From Natribaculum breve (GTDB lineage: Archaea; Halobacteriota; Halobacteria; Halobacteriales; Natrialbaceae): a stretch of DNA of 64,000 nt. Made by a program: the position numbers and the translations under genes. Below the pieces are notes generated by a model, which saw nothing but the letters and a program-made list of their open reading frames with translations, ran no database searches and had not been told where the DNA came from. How positions within the stretch are numbered: the stretch's first letter is position 1; the number at the start of each line of letters is the position of its first letter. The stretch covers positions 682,001 through 746,000 of the forward strand of contig NZ_CP095390.1 in NCBI RefSeq assembly GCF_023008585.1, written 5' to 3'. This document shows, one piece after another, positions 25,530 to 33,081 of the stretch.

Positions 25530-28500
25530 TTATCGATCCGACGCGAGGAACGCGACGACGAGCAACAGCACGCCGAGCGCTGCGGCGACGACGCCGATCT
25601 GCGAACTCCCGGTGAGCGCGACCACGCCGCCGGAGACGACGCCAGCACCACCGCCGCCGGCGAGCGCCGGCGTCGCCAGTCCGTCGCCGTCCGATCGAAT
25701 CGCCTCGAGGTCTTCGCGGAGGTCGGCGACCGTTTCGACGGCCTGCTCGTGCTCGTCTCCCGCCGCCTCGAGCGCCGCGAGCCGATCGTCGACAGCCTCG
25801 AGACGGTCCTCGAGCCGCGATACGCCCTCGAGGCCCGTCTGAACGCCCTCGAGGTCCGTCCGAACGGTCTCGGTCTCGTCCTCGAGGGTCGCGAGCGCCG
25901 ACCGAACGTCCTCGAGGTCGGCGTCACTCGGTCCCTCGGCTGCTGTCTCGAGCGACGTCGAGAGGTCGTCGACGCGCGTCTCGAGGCTCGCGAGTGCTGC
26001 CGCGGAGGCCGCGTCGTCGATCGCGGGTCGCAGTTCGTCGACGTCCGACTCGAGTGCTGCCACGTCCGCCTCGACGGCGGCGACGCGATCGGCGTCGATG
26101 GCGTCTTCCTCGAGGTCGCGAACCGTCGCCGACAGTTCCGAGAGGCGACGCTCGAGCGTCGTCAGGTCCGATTCGACGCTCTCGAGTGCGTCCTCGTCGT
26201 CGGCCGCCGCGAGCGACTCGACGTCGCCTCGTACTGCCTCGAGATCCGACTCGAGTTCGCCGAGACGCGTCTCGAGGCCGATCGTCCGATCGTCGACCTC
26301 GTCGACGGCCACACCGACCGCCTCGCGCCGCTCGCGTTCGTCTTCGAGTCCCGACTCGAGCGCTTCGATCGACGCGTCGACGTCGGCCAGTCGGTCCGAC
26401 GCCGACTCGAGGTCGCCTCGTACTGCCTCGAGATCCGACTCGAGGTCGCCTCGTACTGCCTCGAGATCCGACTCGAGGTCGCCTCGTACTGCCTCGAGAT
26501 CCGACTCGAGGTCGCCTCGTACTGCCTCGAGATCCGACTCGAGGTCGCCTCGTACTGCCTCGAGATCCGACTCGAGGTCGCCTCGTACTGCCTCGAGATC
26601 CGACTCGAGGTCGCCTCGTACGTCTTCGAGGCCCGTCTCGAGGGCTTCGACCGCCCGTTCGCTCGCGGCGGACTGCACTGCGGATTCGACCGACTCGAGG
26701 TCACCGTGGACGTCCTCGAGGTCGGTCGCCAGGTCGTCGAGCCGCGTTCCGATGGCGTCGACGTCGTCGTCGACCGCGGTCTCGAGTGACGACAGATCGG
26801 TGGCGAGGACGTCGAGCCGGTCGTCGACCTCGTCGATCGCCGTCGACAGCGCCGCCGTCTCGGTTTCGAGGCCGGATTCGACCGCTTCGACGCGGTCGTC
26901 GAGCACCGCGACCGTCGTCTCGAGACGTTCGTGTTCGTCCTCGAGGTCGGTGAGCGCGTCGTCGGTTCGCTCGAGGTCGTCGCACACTGCCGCGAGTTGC
27001 GTCTCGCCCGCCGCCCTCGCCTCGACCGACGCGATCGTCTCCTCGAGATCTGCGAGCTCGGTCTCGAGCGACGTCGTCACGTCGTCGAGGTCGGTCTCGA
27101 ACGACGCTTCGGTCTCGTCGACGCGGTCGTCGAGCGCGTCGAGTGCATCCGCGATCGTCTCGACGTCGGCCGCGAGCGACTCGAGGTCGCCGGCGTCAGC
27201 GGCCCGATTCCGGAGATCGGCTACCTCGCCTTCGAGGTCGTCGACGGCGTCGTCGACGACGGCGATCGTCGTCTCGAGGTCGTTCGCGTCGCCCTCCAGT
27301 TCTGTCACGTCGGTTCGCAGGTCGTCGACTGCCGTCTCGAGGTCCACGACGCCGGTCCGCAGTCGGCCGAGGTCGTCCTCGACGTCGGCCTGCACCTGGT
27401 CGAGTTCGTCTTCGACGGCGGCCTCGAGCGCATCTACCTCGGCGCTCGTCGCGGCGTCGGCCGCGAGTTCGTCGAGCGCGTCGCGGACGTCCTCGAGGTC
27501 GCTCCCGACGGACGCGAGTCGCGCCTGGAGGTCGTCTGCGAGCGACGTAACTTCGTCGTCGACCGTCGACTCGAGGTCGTCGATCCGCTCGTCGACGTCG
27601 GCTTCGACGGCCTCGAAGCGGGCGTCAGTCCGCTCGGAGAGTTCCTCGATCCGGCCGGCGAGCCCCTCGACACGCGTGCGGATTCGCTCGAGTCCATCGT
27701 CGACCTGCTCGAGGTCGTCTTCGAGGGAGCCGAGGTCGTCCCGGACGTCCGCGAGGTCGGTCTCCGTCGCCGCGTCGGCCGCGAGGGCGTCCAGGTCCGT
27801 CTCGAGGTCCTCGAGAGCCGTCTCGAGACCGTCCGTCCGTTCGGCGACGGTCTCGACGTCCGACTCGATCTCGCCGACGTCGGCCGCGAGGTCGGCTCGT
27901 TCGTCGGCTGCGGCGTCTTCGACCGTCGACACGTCCGCAGCGAGCGCGTCGAGGTCGTCTTCGAGTCCCGAGAGGGCGTCGCGTAGCTCCTCGAGTCCCG
28001 ACTCGAGGGCCGCGACCTCGTCGGTCGTCGCGTGTGAGTCGGCGACGTCCTCGAGGTCGGCGGCGAACCGCTCGATCCGCTCGTCGAGGTCTTCGACCTC
28101 GTCGGCCGCGGCGGTGCGTCGCTCGACTTCCTCGAGGTCCTCGAAGAGGGCTTCGACCTCCTCGGTGACGGACTCGATCTCCTCGTCGCGGTTCGCGAGC
28201 CGGTCGAACAGCTGTTCGACGGCGTCGTCGCCGGGATCGGTCGGCTCCTCGTCTTCGAAGTCGAACTCTCCCTCGTCGAACGACAGGCTCGCGTCCACGC
28301 CGGCCGTGCCGGCTCCCTCGTCGTCCGGCTCCGGCGACCAGGTGACGGCTTCGTAGGCGTCGACGTCGTCCCGTGCGGCCGCGAGTGCACCCCGAACGGG
28401 ACTCTCCGCTGGTTCGTCCGCGAGCCTGGCACCGCGGATGGAAAACGGGAGCGTCGCCGCGTCGAACCGTCCGCCAAAGAGGAACTCGACCCCCTCGACA

Positions 28501-29321
28501 GCCTGGTCTCCGCCGATCGCGACGGGGACGGCGATCCCGTGCTGGAGGTCTGCCTCTTCGGCTTCGTCGCGGATGGCGTCGATCAACTCCTCGGCGAGCG
28601 CGTCGTGGGCCCGCGCCAGTGCGCTCTCGACGCCGCCGGTTGCAGCCTCCGGATCGAGCGCGAACTCCTCGAGCGTCGCGGCGACAGCCGATCGCGAGTG
28701 GTCCGTCTCCTCGGTCGCTCGATCCACGATCCACTCGCTTCCCTTCGCGAGCGAGAAGGCGAGCACCGGCACGCCGTAGTACGCGAGCGCGACGCTCGTC
28801 GTCTCCGCCTCGATGCAGACGCCGAGCCCGGTGAAGTTGTCCTCCGCGAGCTGGTCGTAGACGATCGCGAAGCCCTTGCTCACCGGCGTCGCGTCGAAGC
28901 CCTGTCGCTCGAGGAGGCCCTCGAGTACGTCACGGTGTCTTCGTGCCGGTTCTTCGGCGTCGAGTAGCGTTCCCGGCGTCGTGTAGCAGAGCCGGTTCCC
29001 CATCGCGTCGTCGAGGAGGTCCTCGAGGAGCGCCTCGAGTGCCGGTTCGGCGTACTCCTCGACCGCGAGAAAGCCGTGTGAGAGCAGCGACTCGAGGTCG
29101 CCGCCGGTCGCGTCGGCCGCGACCGTCGCGTCGTCGCCGAGTACGTACGTGGCGTCTTCGTCGTCGATCGAACGGAGGTCGGCGGGAGCGAGTCCGGCCG
29201 CCTCGAGGGTCGCGCCGTCGGTCGGAAGGACGACCGGCGGTTCCGCGTCGACGGCGGGGCCGTCGAGGTCGTCCCTGGCCGATCGGAGAGCCCCCGTTCC
29301 GATGTCGAGGCCGTTTACCAT
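25530..29321 (-). CDS. Giant actin-like / coiled-coil / membrane-anchored protein, 1263 aa
   Basis: An unusual three-part protein. Residues 1-320 look like an actin/MreB/ParM-type ATPase fold: an N-terminal LDIGTG phosphate loop, a second-loop-like GLGVCIEAETTSVALAYYG near 165-183, and an AIGGDQAVEGVEFLFGG adenosine-loop-like segment near 268-284. The loops are diverged, so ATPase activity is uncertain. Residues about 370-1210 are a nearly unbroken, highly acidic coiled coil of DLE..L repeats, including seven tandem 11-residue units. The last 50 residues are Gly-rich and then hydrophobic (VVAAALGVLLLVVAFLAS), ending in a basic tail, as a membrane anchor. Start MVNGLDIG. A cytoskeletal or cell-shape role is inference. 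Confidence 0.72.
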   Translation of the reverse strand: MVNGLDIGTGALRSARDDLDGPAVDAEPPVVLPTDGATLEAAGLAPADLRSIDDEDATYVLGDDATVAADATGGDLESLLSHGFLAVEEYAEPALEALLEDLLDDAMGNRLCYTTPGTLLDAEEPARRHRDVLEGLLERQGFDATPVSKGFAIVYDQLAEDNFTGLGVCIEAETTSVALAYYGVPVLAFSLAKGSEWIVDRATEETDHSRSAVAATLEEFALDPEAATGGVESALARAHDALAEELIDAIRDEAEEADLQHGIAVPVAIGGDQAVEGVEFLFGGRFDAATLPFSIRGARLADEPAESPVRGALAAARDDVDAYEAVTWSPEPDDEGAGTAGVDASLSFDEGEFDFEDEEPTDPGDDAVEQLFDRLANRDEEIESVTEEVEALFEDLEEVERRTAAADEVEDLDERIERFAADLEDVADSHATTDEVAALESGLEELRDALSGLEDDLDALAADVSTVEDAAADERADLAADVGEIESDVETVAERTDGLETALEDLETDLDALAADAATETDLADVRDDLGSLEDDLEQVDDGLERIRTRVEGLAGRIEELSERTDARFEAVEADVDERIDDLESTVDDEVTSLADDLQARLASVGSDLEDVRDALDELAADAATSAEVDALEAAVEDELDQVQADVEDDLGRLRTGVVDLETAVDDLRTDVTELEGDANDLETTIAVVDDAVDDLEGEVADLRNRAADAGDLESLAADVETIADALDALDDRVDETEASFETDLDDVTTSLETELADLEETIASVEARAAGETQLAAVCDDLERTDDALTDLEDEHERLETTVAVLDDRVEAVESGLETETAALSTAIDEVDDRLDVLATDLSSLETAVDDDVDAIGTRLDDLATDLEDVHGDLESVESAVQSAASERAVEALETGLEDVRGDLESDLEAVRGDLESDLEAVRGDLESDLEAVRGDLESDLEAVRGDLESDLEAVRGDLESDLEAVRGDLESASDRLADVDASIEALESGLEDERERREAVGVAVDEVDDRTIGLETRLGELESDLEAVRGDVESLAAADDEDALESVESDLTTLERRLSELSATVRDLEEDAIDADRVAAVEADVAALESDVDELRPAIDDAASAAALASLETRVDDLSTSLETAAEGPSDADLEDVRSALATLEDETETVRTDLEGVQTGLEGVSRLEDRLEAVDDRLAALEAAGDEHEQAVETVADLREDLEAIRSDGDGLATPALAGGGGAGVVSGGVVALTGSSQIGVVAAALGVLLLVVAFLASDR
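26404..26634. repeat. Tandem 33-bp repeats inside the coiled-coil gene
   Basis: Six identical 33-bp units (each GACTCGAGGTCGCCTCGTAC followed by TGCCTCGAGATCC) run from 26404 to 26601, and a seventh, partly changed unit follows to 26634. A separate copy of most of the unit occurs at 26223-26255. On the coding strand each unit encodes DLEAVRGDLES. The perfect DNA identity suggests recent expansion. Confidence 0.95.
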
Positions 29322-29412
29322 GACCGCGGAGAAACGGGGGGCCCTATTGGTAGTTTGGCCCTGAGTACCAGAACTGAAAATCAGCCGACCCGGTCGAACG
29401 TGGCGTCCGTAC

Positions 29413-29496
29413 TCATACTGCCGGACGTAAGTCGTGAAAGATTCTCGCCGTCCCGGGGTGGCGAGAATCTTCACACAGTTACGTCCGATAGTATCA
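29413..29496. repeat. Palindromic element, short type, with TGA/TCA boundaries
   Basis: An 84-bp imperfect palindrome. The core starts TACTGCCGGACGTAA, has arms AAAGATTCTCGCC and GGCGAGAATCTT around a 10-base loop, and ends CGTCCGATAGTA. TCA stands at both ends (TGA on the minus strand), and the right-hand TGA is the stop of the 86 aa gene. It differs from the 56.4 kb copy at three positions. Confidence 0.9.
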
Positions 29497-29754
29497 GGAT
29501 TCGATCTTCTCGACGATCTGTTTCGCGTCCGATCGCGCCTCGTCCTTGTCGACCTCTTTCGGGATCAGCACGCTCTCTACCTCCCAATCGTCGCCGTCTT
29601 TGACTTTCCCCGTCCGGACTTCGCTCCCCTCGCGGACCGACTCCGCCGCGTTCTTCGCCCAGTCCGGCGTCCGGATCTCGTCGAAGCGATCCGGATCGCG
29701 GAATCGAACGTGGTGGTACTGGTCTTCGGTCTCGAGCTTTTGAACGTCGGTCAT
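29494..29754 (-). CDS. Small charged haloarchaeal protein, 86 aa
   Basis: Family not recognised. A soluble 86 aa protein, MTDVQKLETEDQYHHVRFRD then PDRFDEIRTPDWAKNAAESV, mixing Lys and acidic residues. The strand pattern GSEVRTGKVKDGDDWEVESVLIPKE suggests a small beta domain, and the C-terminal helix is KDEARSDAKQIVEKIES. Such proteins are common single genes in haloarchaea. Its stop codon forms the edge of a palindromic element. Confidence 0.68.
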   Translation of the reverse strand: MTDVQKLETEDQYHHVRFRDPDRFDEIRTPDWAKNAAESVREGSEVRTGKVKDGDDWEVESVLIPKEVDKDEARSDAKQIVEKIES

Positions 29755-29786
29755 CGATCGCCCCTACGAAATCCGCGTGAAAGTAA

Positions 29787-29968
29787 CGAACCCATGCGCT
29801 GGCAAGCGAACGAGCAGGCGTCTCCGCGGGCGACCTCGAGGTCGTCGTCCCCGACGGGACGGCGTACTACACGGCCACGGCGCTCGACGCCGAGACCCAG
29901 ACGGTCGGGGAACCCGACCGAGAACGGGCGATTCGATCGACGGCGGCAGCCGCGCCAGCCGCGGCGTC
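29787..29968 (+). pseudogene. Possible gene fragment without a start codon
   Basis: After the TAA at 29784 one plus-strand frame reads with fully gene-like codon use: AGVSAGDLEVVVPDGTAYYT, then ATALDAETQTVGEPDRERA and an Ala-rich stretch. It has no ATG or GTG at the head and runs into the opposite-strand MOSC gene. It may be the remnant of a lost gene, or a chance open frame in GC-rich DNA. Confidence 0.3.
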
Positions 29969-29969
29969 G

Positions 29970-30797
29970 TCACGACGATTCGGGGTCGTCGATCGGGTCG
30001 TGGACGTCGACCGCGTCGCCCACCTCGAGTCGGTCACCCCACGACGGTTCGGGGACGTGCGTGTTGACCATCAGCCGGAAGTAGTGGTCGAACTGCGATT
30101 CGGTCGCCCACTCGGGTAGGGTGGCCTCCCGGCGTTCGACGAACGTCTCTCGGAACGTCGGCGTGGACTCGCCGGTGTCCGGGTGCCTGGTTGGAACGAC
30201 GCACCGCTGGCACGGGCTGTCGCCGTGGAACCGCACGTCGCCGATCTCGAACGGCACGACTCGTCCGGGGTCGTCGTAGAGGCGGTCCTCCCAGAACGCG
30301 GAGACGCCGCCGATCTCGACGTTCGCGCGGAGCCGTCGGCGCATCTCCCCGGCGTCGATCCCGTCGTACCACGACGCGACCGCCTCGAGCGTCGTCGTGG
30401 CGACCACGGTCGGACCCGTCGCCCTCGTGTCGTCGGGGAATCCACCCTCGTCGTCGCGGACGAGTTCGACCCGTCGGTCGAAAAACGCCGAGAGCCACGA
30501 GTCGAGCGCGCCACGATCGCCTTCGAGGTGGAACGTCTGTGGATCGACCGTCGTCTGCCGGGTCCCGTCGCCGTCGTACTCGGAGAGCGCGACCGTCCCC
30601 CGTTCGAGGTCGAACGCGGCCTGTAGCCGGTGGATTCGCCGCTCTCGCTTGCCGTTTACGTACTCGCCGTCGGCGTCGACGATCGCGTAGCGGCGATCCC
30701 ACTCGAGGCCGCCGTTCTCGACGATCGTCGCCGATTCGACCGCCGCCGCGTCGAGTGACTTGATGGGATAGACGAGGAGCCGCTCGAGGTGAGCCAT
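29970..30797 (-). CDS. MOSC-domain protein (YcbX / mARC-like)
   Basis: A 275 aa protein with an N-terminal MOSC beta-barrel (RLLVYPIKSLDAAAVESATI, a hallmark opening) and a C-terminal MOSC domain. The Mo-cofactor ligand Cys is in DSPCQRCVVPTRHPDTGE, the same motif as in YcbX and eukaryotic mARC, which reduce N-hydroxylated compounds. No fused ferredoxin domain is present, so an external electron donor would be needed. Activity is predicted from the family, not shown. Confidence 0.88.
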   Translation of the reverse strand: MAHLERLLVYPIKSLDAAAVESATIVENGGLEWDRRYAIVDADGEYVNGKRERRIHRLQAAFDLERGTVALSEYDGDGTRQTTVDPQTFHLEGDRGALDSWLSAFFDRRVELVRDDEGGFPDDTRATGPTVVATTTLEAVASWYDGIDAGEMRRRLRANVEIGGVSAFWEDRLYDDPGRVVPFEIGDVRFHGDSPCQRCVVPTRHPDTGESTPTFRETFVERREATLPEWATESQFDHYFRLMVNTHVPEPSWGDRLEVGDAVDVHDPIDDPESS

Positions 30798-30867
30798 CGG
30801 CTCCCCGGAGGAAGCACTCGGTGAAAATCGTTCCGTCTCCAGCGGGGCTCGACCGCGGTGGCCCCGA

Positions 30868-31191
30868 TCACTCGGTCTCGTCGAGTTGGACCGTCTCCTC
30901 GACGACCAGCGTCGGCCCCTGTTCCGTGTCGACGAACTCGGCCGCGTCGGCCTGGACGGCCCGGCCGGCCTCCGAGTCGAACGCCGCCGCGAGCGCGCTC
31001 GAGTCCTCGAAGTACAGTTCGACGATGCCGTCGTAGCCGGCCTTCTCGGGGTCGCTCGGCACGGACGTCGTGTACTTGCGAAGCCCCGGCAGGTCGCGGG
31101 CGAGGTCGGCGTGGTCGCCGGTCCAGCGCTCGAGAAACTCTTCGTGGGTCAGTTCCTCCTTCCGGACGAGCAGGTTGACCAGTTTGATCAC
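30868..31191 (-). CDS. EthD-family small alpha-beta barrel protein
   Basis: A 107 aa dimeric alpha-beta barrel protein. It begins IKLVNLLVRKEELTHEEFLERW, the EthD/DUF1330-like opening in which a short strand is followed by a helix with FxxxW, and continues with the HADLARDLPGLRKYTTSV region. Members include ethyl tert-butyl ether degradation proteins and other small monooxygenase-like or isomerase-like proteins; the function of haloarchaeal members is unknown. Confidence 0.82.
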   Translation of the reverse strand: MIKLVNLLVRKEELTHEEFLERWTGDHADLARDLPGLRKYTTSVPSDPEKAGYDGIVELYFEDSSALAAAFDSEAGRAVQADAAEFVDTEQGPTLVVEETVQLDETE

Positions 31192-31414
31192 GTCGGTCGA
31201 ACGATCTCCGGGTCGGCTTTTCGCTCTGTCGATTCGCCGTTCGGTCCGGCGGGCGGCGGCGTCACCCTGCCGACCCCGTCGTCACGACGTGTCCGTACGG
31301 TGATCCAAAACCGATTACGGCACGCCTACCTCGAGAGTCAGATCGGTTATACGGTGTCATATGAGGGTGTGAGACGCGTTATACTACCATATACACGTAC
31401 GGAGATCCTCTACG

Positions 31415-31420
31415 TTTATG
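31415..31420 (+). promoter_or_regulatory. TATA-like box of pckA
   Basis: TTTATG is centred 27 bp before the ATG at 31445, implying a leaderless start there. Another A/T-rich patch (ATACTACCATATACA, 31381-31395) lies further upstream and may hold an activator site or second promoter. Confidence 0.5.
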
Positions 31421-31444
31421 CACCGGGATGATGCTTGCTCTAGT

Positions 31445-32956
31445 ATGTCTGAAACCGGGACGGAACCCCGGCCGCTCACACGACGGCTTCCGGATCCAGA
31501 GACGGCGTCGAACATCGTCTATAACCCCTCGCTCGAGGAGATACGCGAGTTCGCGAGCGAGGACGAGACGACGACCGAGTACGGGTCGCCGTCGTACGTC
31601 AGCGAGTTCCGATCACGGAGTGCCGATCGAACGAAAAACGCGATCGACGACGAGTTCACCGACGCCGACCGGCGTCTGCTCGAGGACGCGGCCGACACCG
31701 CGGGCGAGCGCGAGATGCTCTGTGTCGACCGACTCATGGGCCGCCACCCCGACGCGACGTTCTGCTGTCGGCTCTTCGTTCCGACGGAGTACGCCCGCAT
31801 CGCGCTCGCGTGGGCCAACCTGTTCGAACCGACTGACGGTCGCGAACCCGACCTCGTGACCGTCCAGGACCCGGACTACGACGAGACGGCGATCCGCATC
31901 CTTCCCGAGGAGGGTTTCACCGCGGTCCTCGGCAGCGACTACACCGGCGAGGCGAAGAAGTCGTTCCTGCGCCTGTTCATGTACCGCACGAAGCAACTCG
32001 GCGGCCTCGGACTTCACGCCGGGAGCAAGCGCGTCCGCGTTCGCGACGGCGACGGCGACATGCGCATCGTCGGCCAGGTCTTCCTCGGCCTCTCGGCGAC
32101 CGGCAAGTCGACGCTTACGTCCCACGGCCTCTGGCTCGACGACCCCGAAGACGCCGTCATGCTCCAGGACGACGTCTGTGCGCTCTTGCCCGACGGATCC
32201 GTCGCCGGAAGCGAGGGACAGGGGCTGTACATCAAGACCATCGGCCTCGAGGAAGACGAACAGCCGGCGCTCTACCAGGCGGCCACCGACGAGTCGGCCG
32301 TCCTCGAGAACGTCGCCGTCGACGACGACGGCACCGTCCACTTCGAGGAAAACCGGTACACCTCGAACTCCCGGGCCGTGATCCAGCGGTCGGAACTCGA
32401 GAGCGCCGACGACGAGATCGACCTCGACCGGGTCGACCAGGTCTTTTTCATCACGCGCAACCCGCTGATGCCGCCGGTGGCGAAACTCGACGAGGAGGAA
32501 GCCGCGGTCGCGTTCATGCTCGGCGAGTCGATCGAGACGAGCGCGGGCGACCCCTCCCGCGCCGGCGAGTCGATCCGCGTCGTCGGCACCAACCCCTTCA
32601 TCATCGGCTCGGAAGGCGAGGAAGGCAACCACTTCCGCGACCTCATCGCCGACCTCGAGGTCGACTGTTACGTCATCAACACCGGCTACCTCGGCGACGA
32701 GTCGAAAGACGTCGGCGTCACCGAGTCGGTGACGATCCTCACCGAACTCGCACGCGGCACCGTCGAGTGGACCGACGACGACCGCACCGGCCTGACGATC
32801 CCCGAGGACGTCCCCGGACTGGACGTCGAGGAGTACTACGTCCCCGACCACGTCGACGACTACGAGGACGCCGCCGCCGCACTCCGCGAGGAACGCCTCG
32901 AGTACCTCGAGCAGTTCGACGACCTCGATCCGGAGATCAAAGACGCGACGTACTGA
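31445..32956 (+). CDS. pckA: Phosphoenolpyruvate carboxykinase (ATP-dependent)
   Basis: Gluconeogenic conversion of oxaloacetate and ATP to PEP, CO2 and ADP. The 503 aa product shows the kinase-1a loop GLSATGKSTL at residues 215-224, the metal-binding LQDDVCALLPDG (kinase-2, Asp242/Asp243) and the downstream EGQGLYIKTIGL and RNPLMPPVAKL segments of ATP-type PEPCK; GTP-type signatures are absent. The N-terminus is taken at MSETGTEP because of the promoter position. A hairpin overlaps the stop. Confidence 0.95.
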   Translation: MSETGTEPRPLTRRLPDPETASNIVYNPSLEEIREFASEDETTTEYGSPSYVSEFRSRSADRTKNAIDDEFTDADRRLLEDAADTAGEREMLCVDRLMGRHPDATFCCRLFVPTEYARIALAWANLFEPTDGREPDLVTVQDPDYDETAIRILPEEGFTAVLGSDYTGEAKKSFLRLFMYRTKQLGGLGLHAGSKRVRVRDGDGDMRIVGQVFLGLSATGKSTLTSHGLWLDDPEDAVMLQDDVCALLPDGSVAGSEGQGLYIKTIGLEEDEQPALYQAATDESAVLENVAVDDDGTVHFEENRYTSNSRAVIQRSELESADDEIDLDRVDQVFFITRNPLMPPVAKLDEEEAAVAFMLGESIETSAGDPSRAGESIRVVGTNPFIIGSEGEEGNHFRDLIADLEVDCYVINTGYLGDESKDVGVTESVTILTELARGTVEWTDDDRTGLTIPEDVPGLDVEEYYVPDHVDDYEDAAAALREERLEYLEQFDDLDPEIKDATY

Positions 32957-32971
32957 CGGGCACGCGCCCGT
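32956..32971 (+). terminator. Hairpin at the pckA stop
   Basis: ACGGGC-ACGC-GCCCGT is a perfect 6-bp stem with a 4-base loop starting on the last base of the TGA stop. No T-run follows, so it may be a transcript 3' end or stability element rather than a classical terminator. Confidence 0.35.
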
Positions 32972-33081
32972 GACCGTCTCCGTGCGTGGACGCGGCGACG
33001 GTATCCCGTCTCGAGGACCAGCAGTGTAGCCCGTTCGACAAATCGACACCGTCTTCTATCGACCGACGAGACAGTCGGCGC

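Noticed and set aside
26404..26634. CRISPR-like array of evenly spaced repeats
   Set aside because: The 33-bp units are directly joined without variable spacers and are in frame within a coiled-coil gene; no cas genes are near.
25515..26789. Long plus-strand open frame opposite the coiled-coil gene with its own YCLEIRLEVAS repeat
   Set aside because: It is the antisense shadow of the GC-rich repeat region; the minus strand gives an acidic, motif-bearing protein and proper codon use.
29413..29496. Simple rho-independent-style terminator
   Set aside because: The hairpin has no T-run, and near-identical copies at distant genes with TGA on both sides fit a dispersed element better, although it may also end transcripts.
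31192..31444. Possible RNA gene upstream of pckA
   Set aside because: The region is A/T-rich near its end and fits a promoter; no tRNA-like cloverleaf or conserved RNA pattern was recognised.
32986..33081. Upstream GTG for the M48-like protein
   Set aside because: The extra 32 residues are polar and low in gene-like pattern; the GTG at 33082 begins right before the first membrane helix. The longer start cannot be fully excluded.
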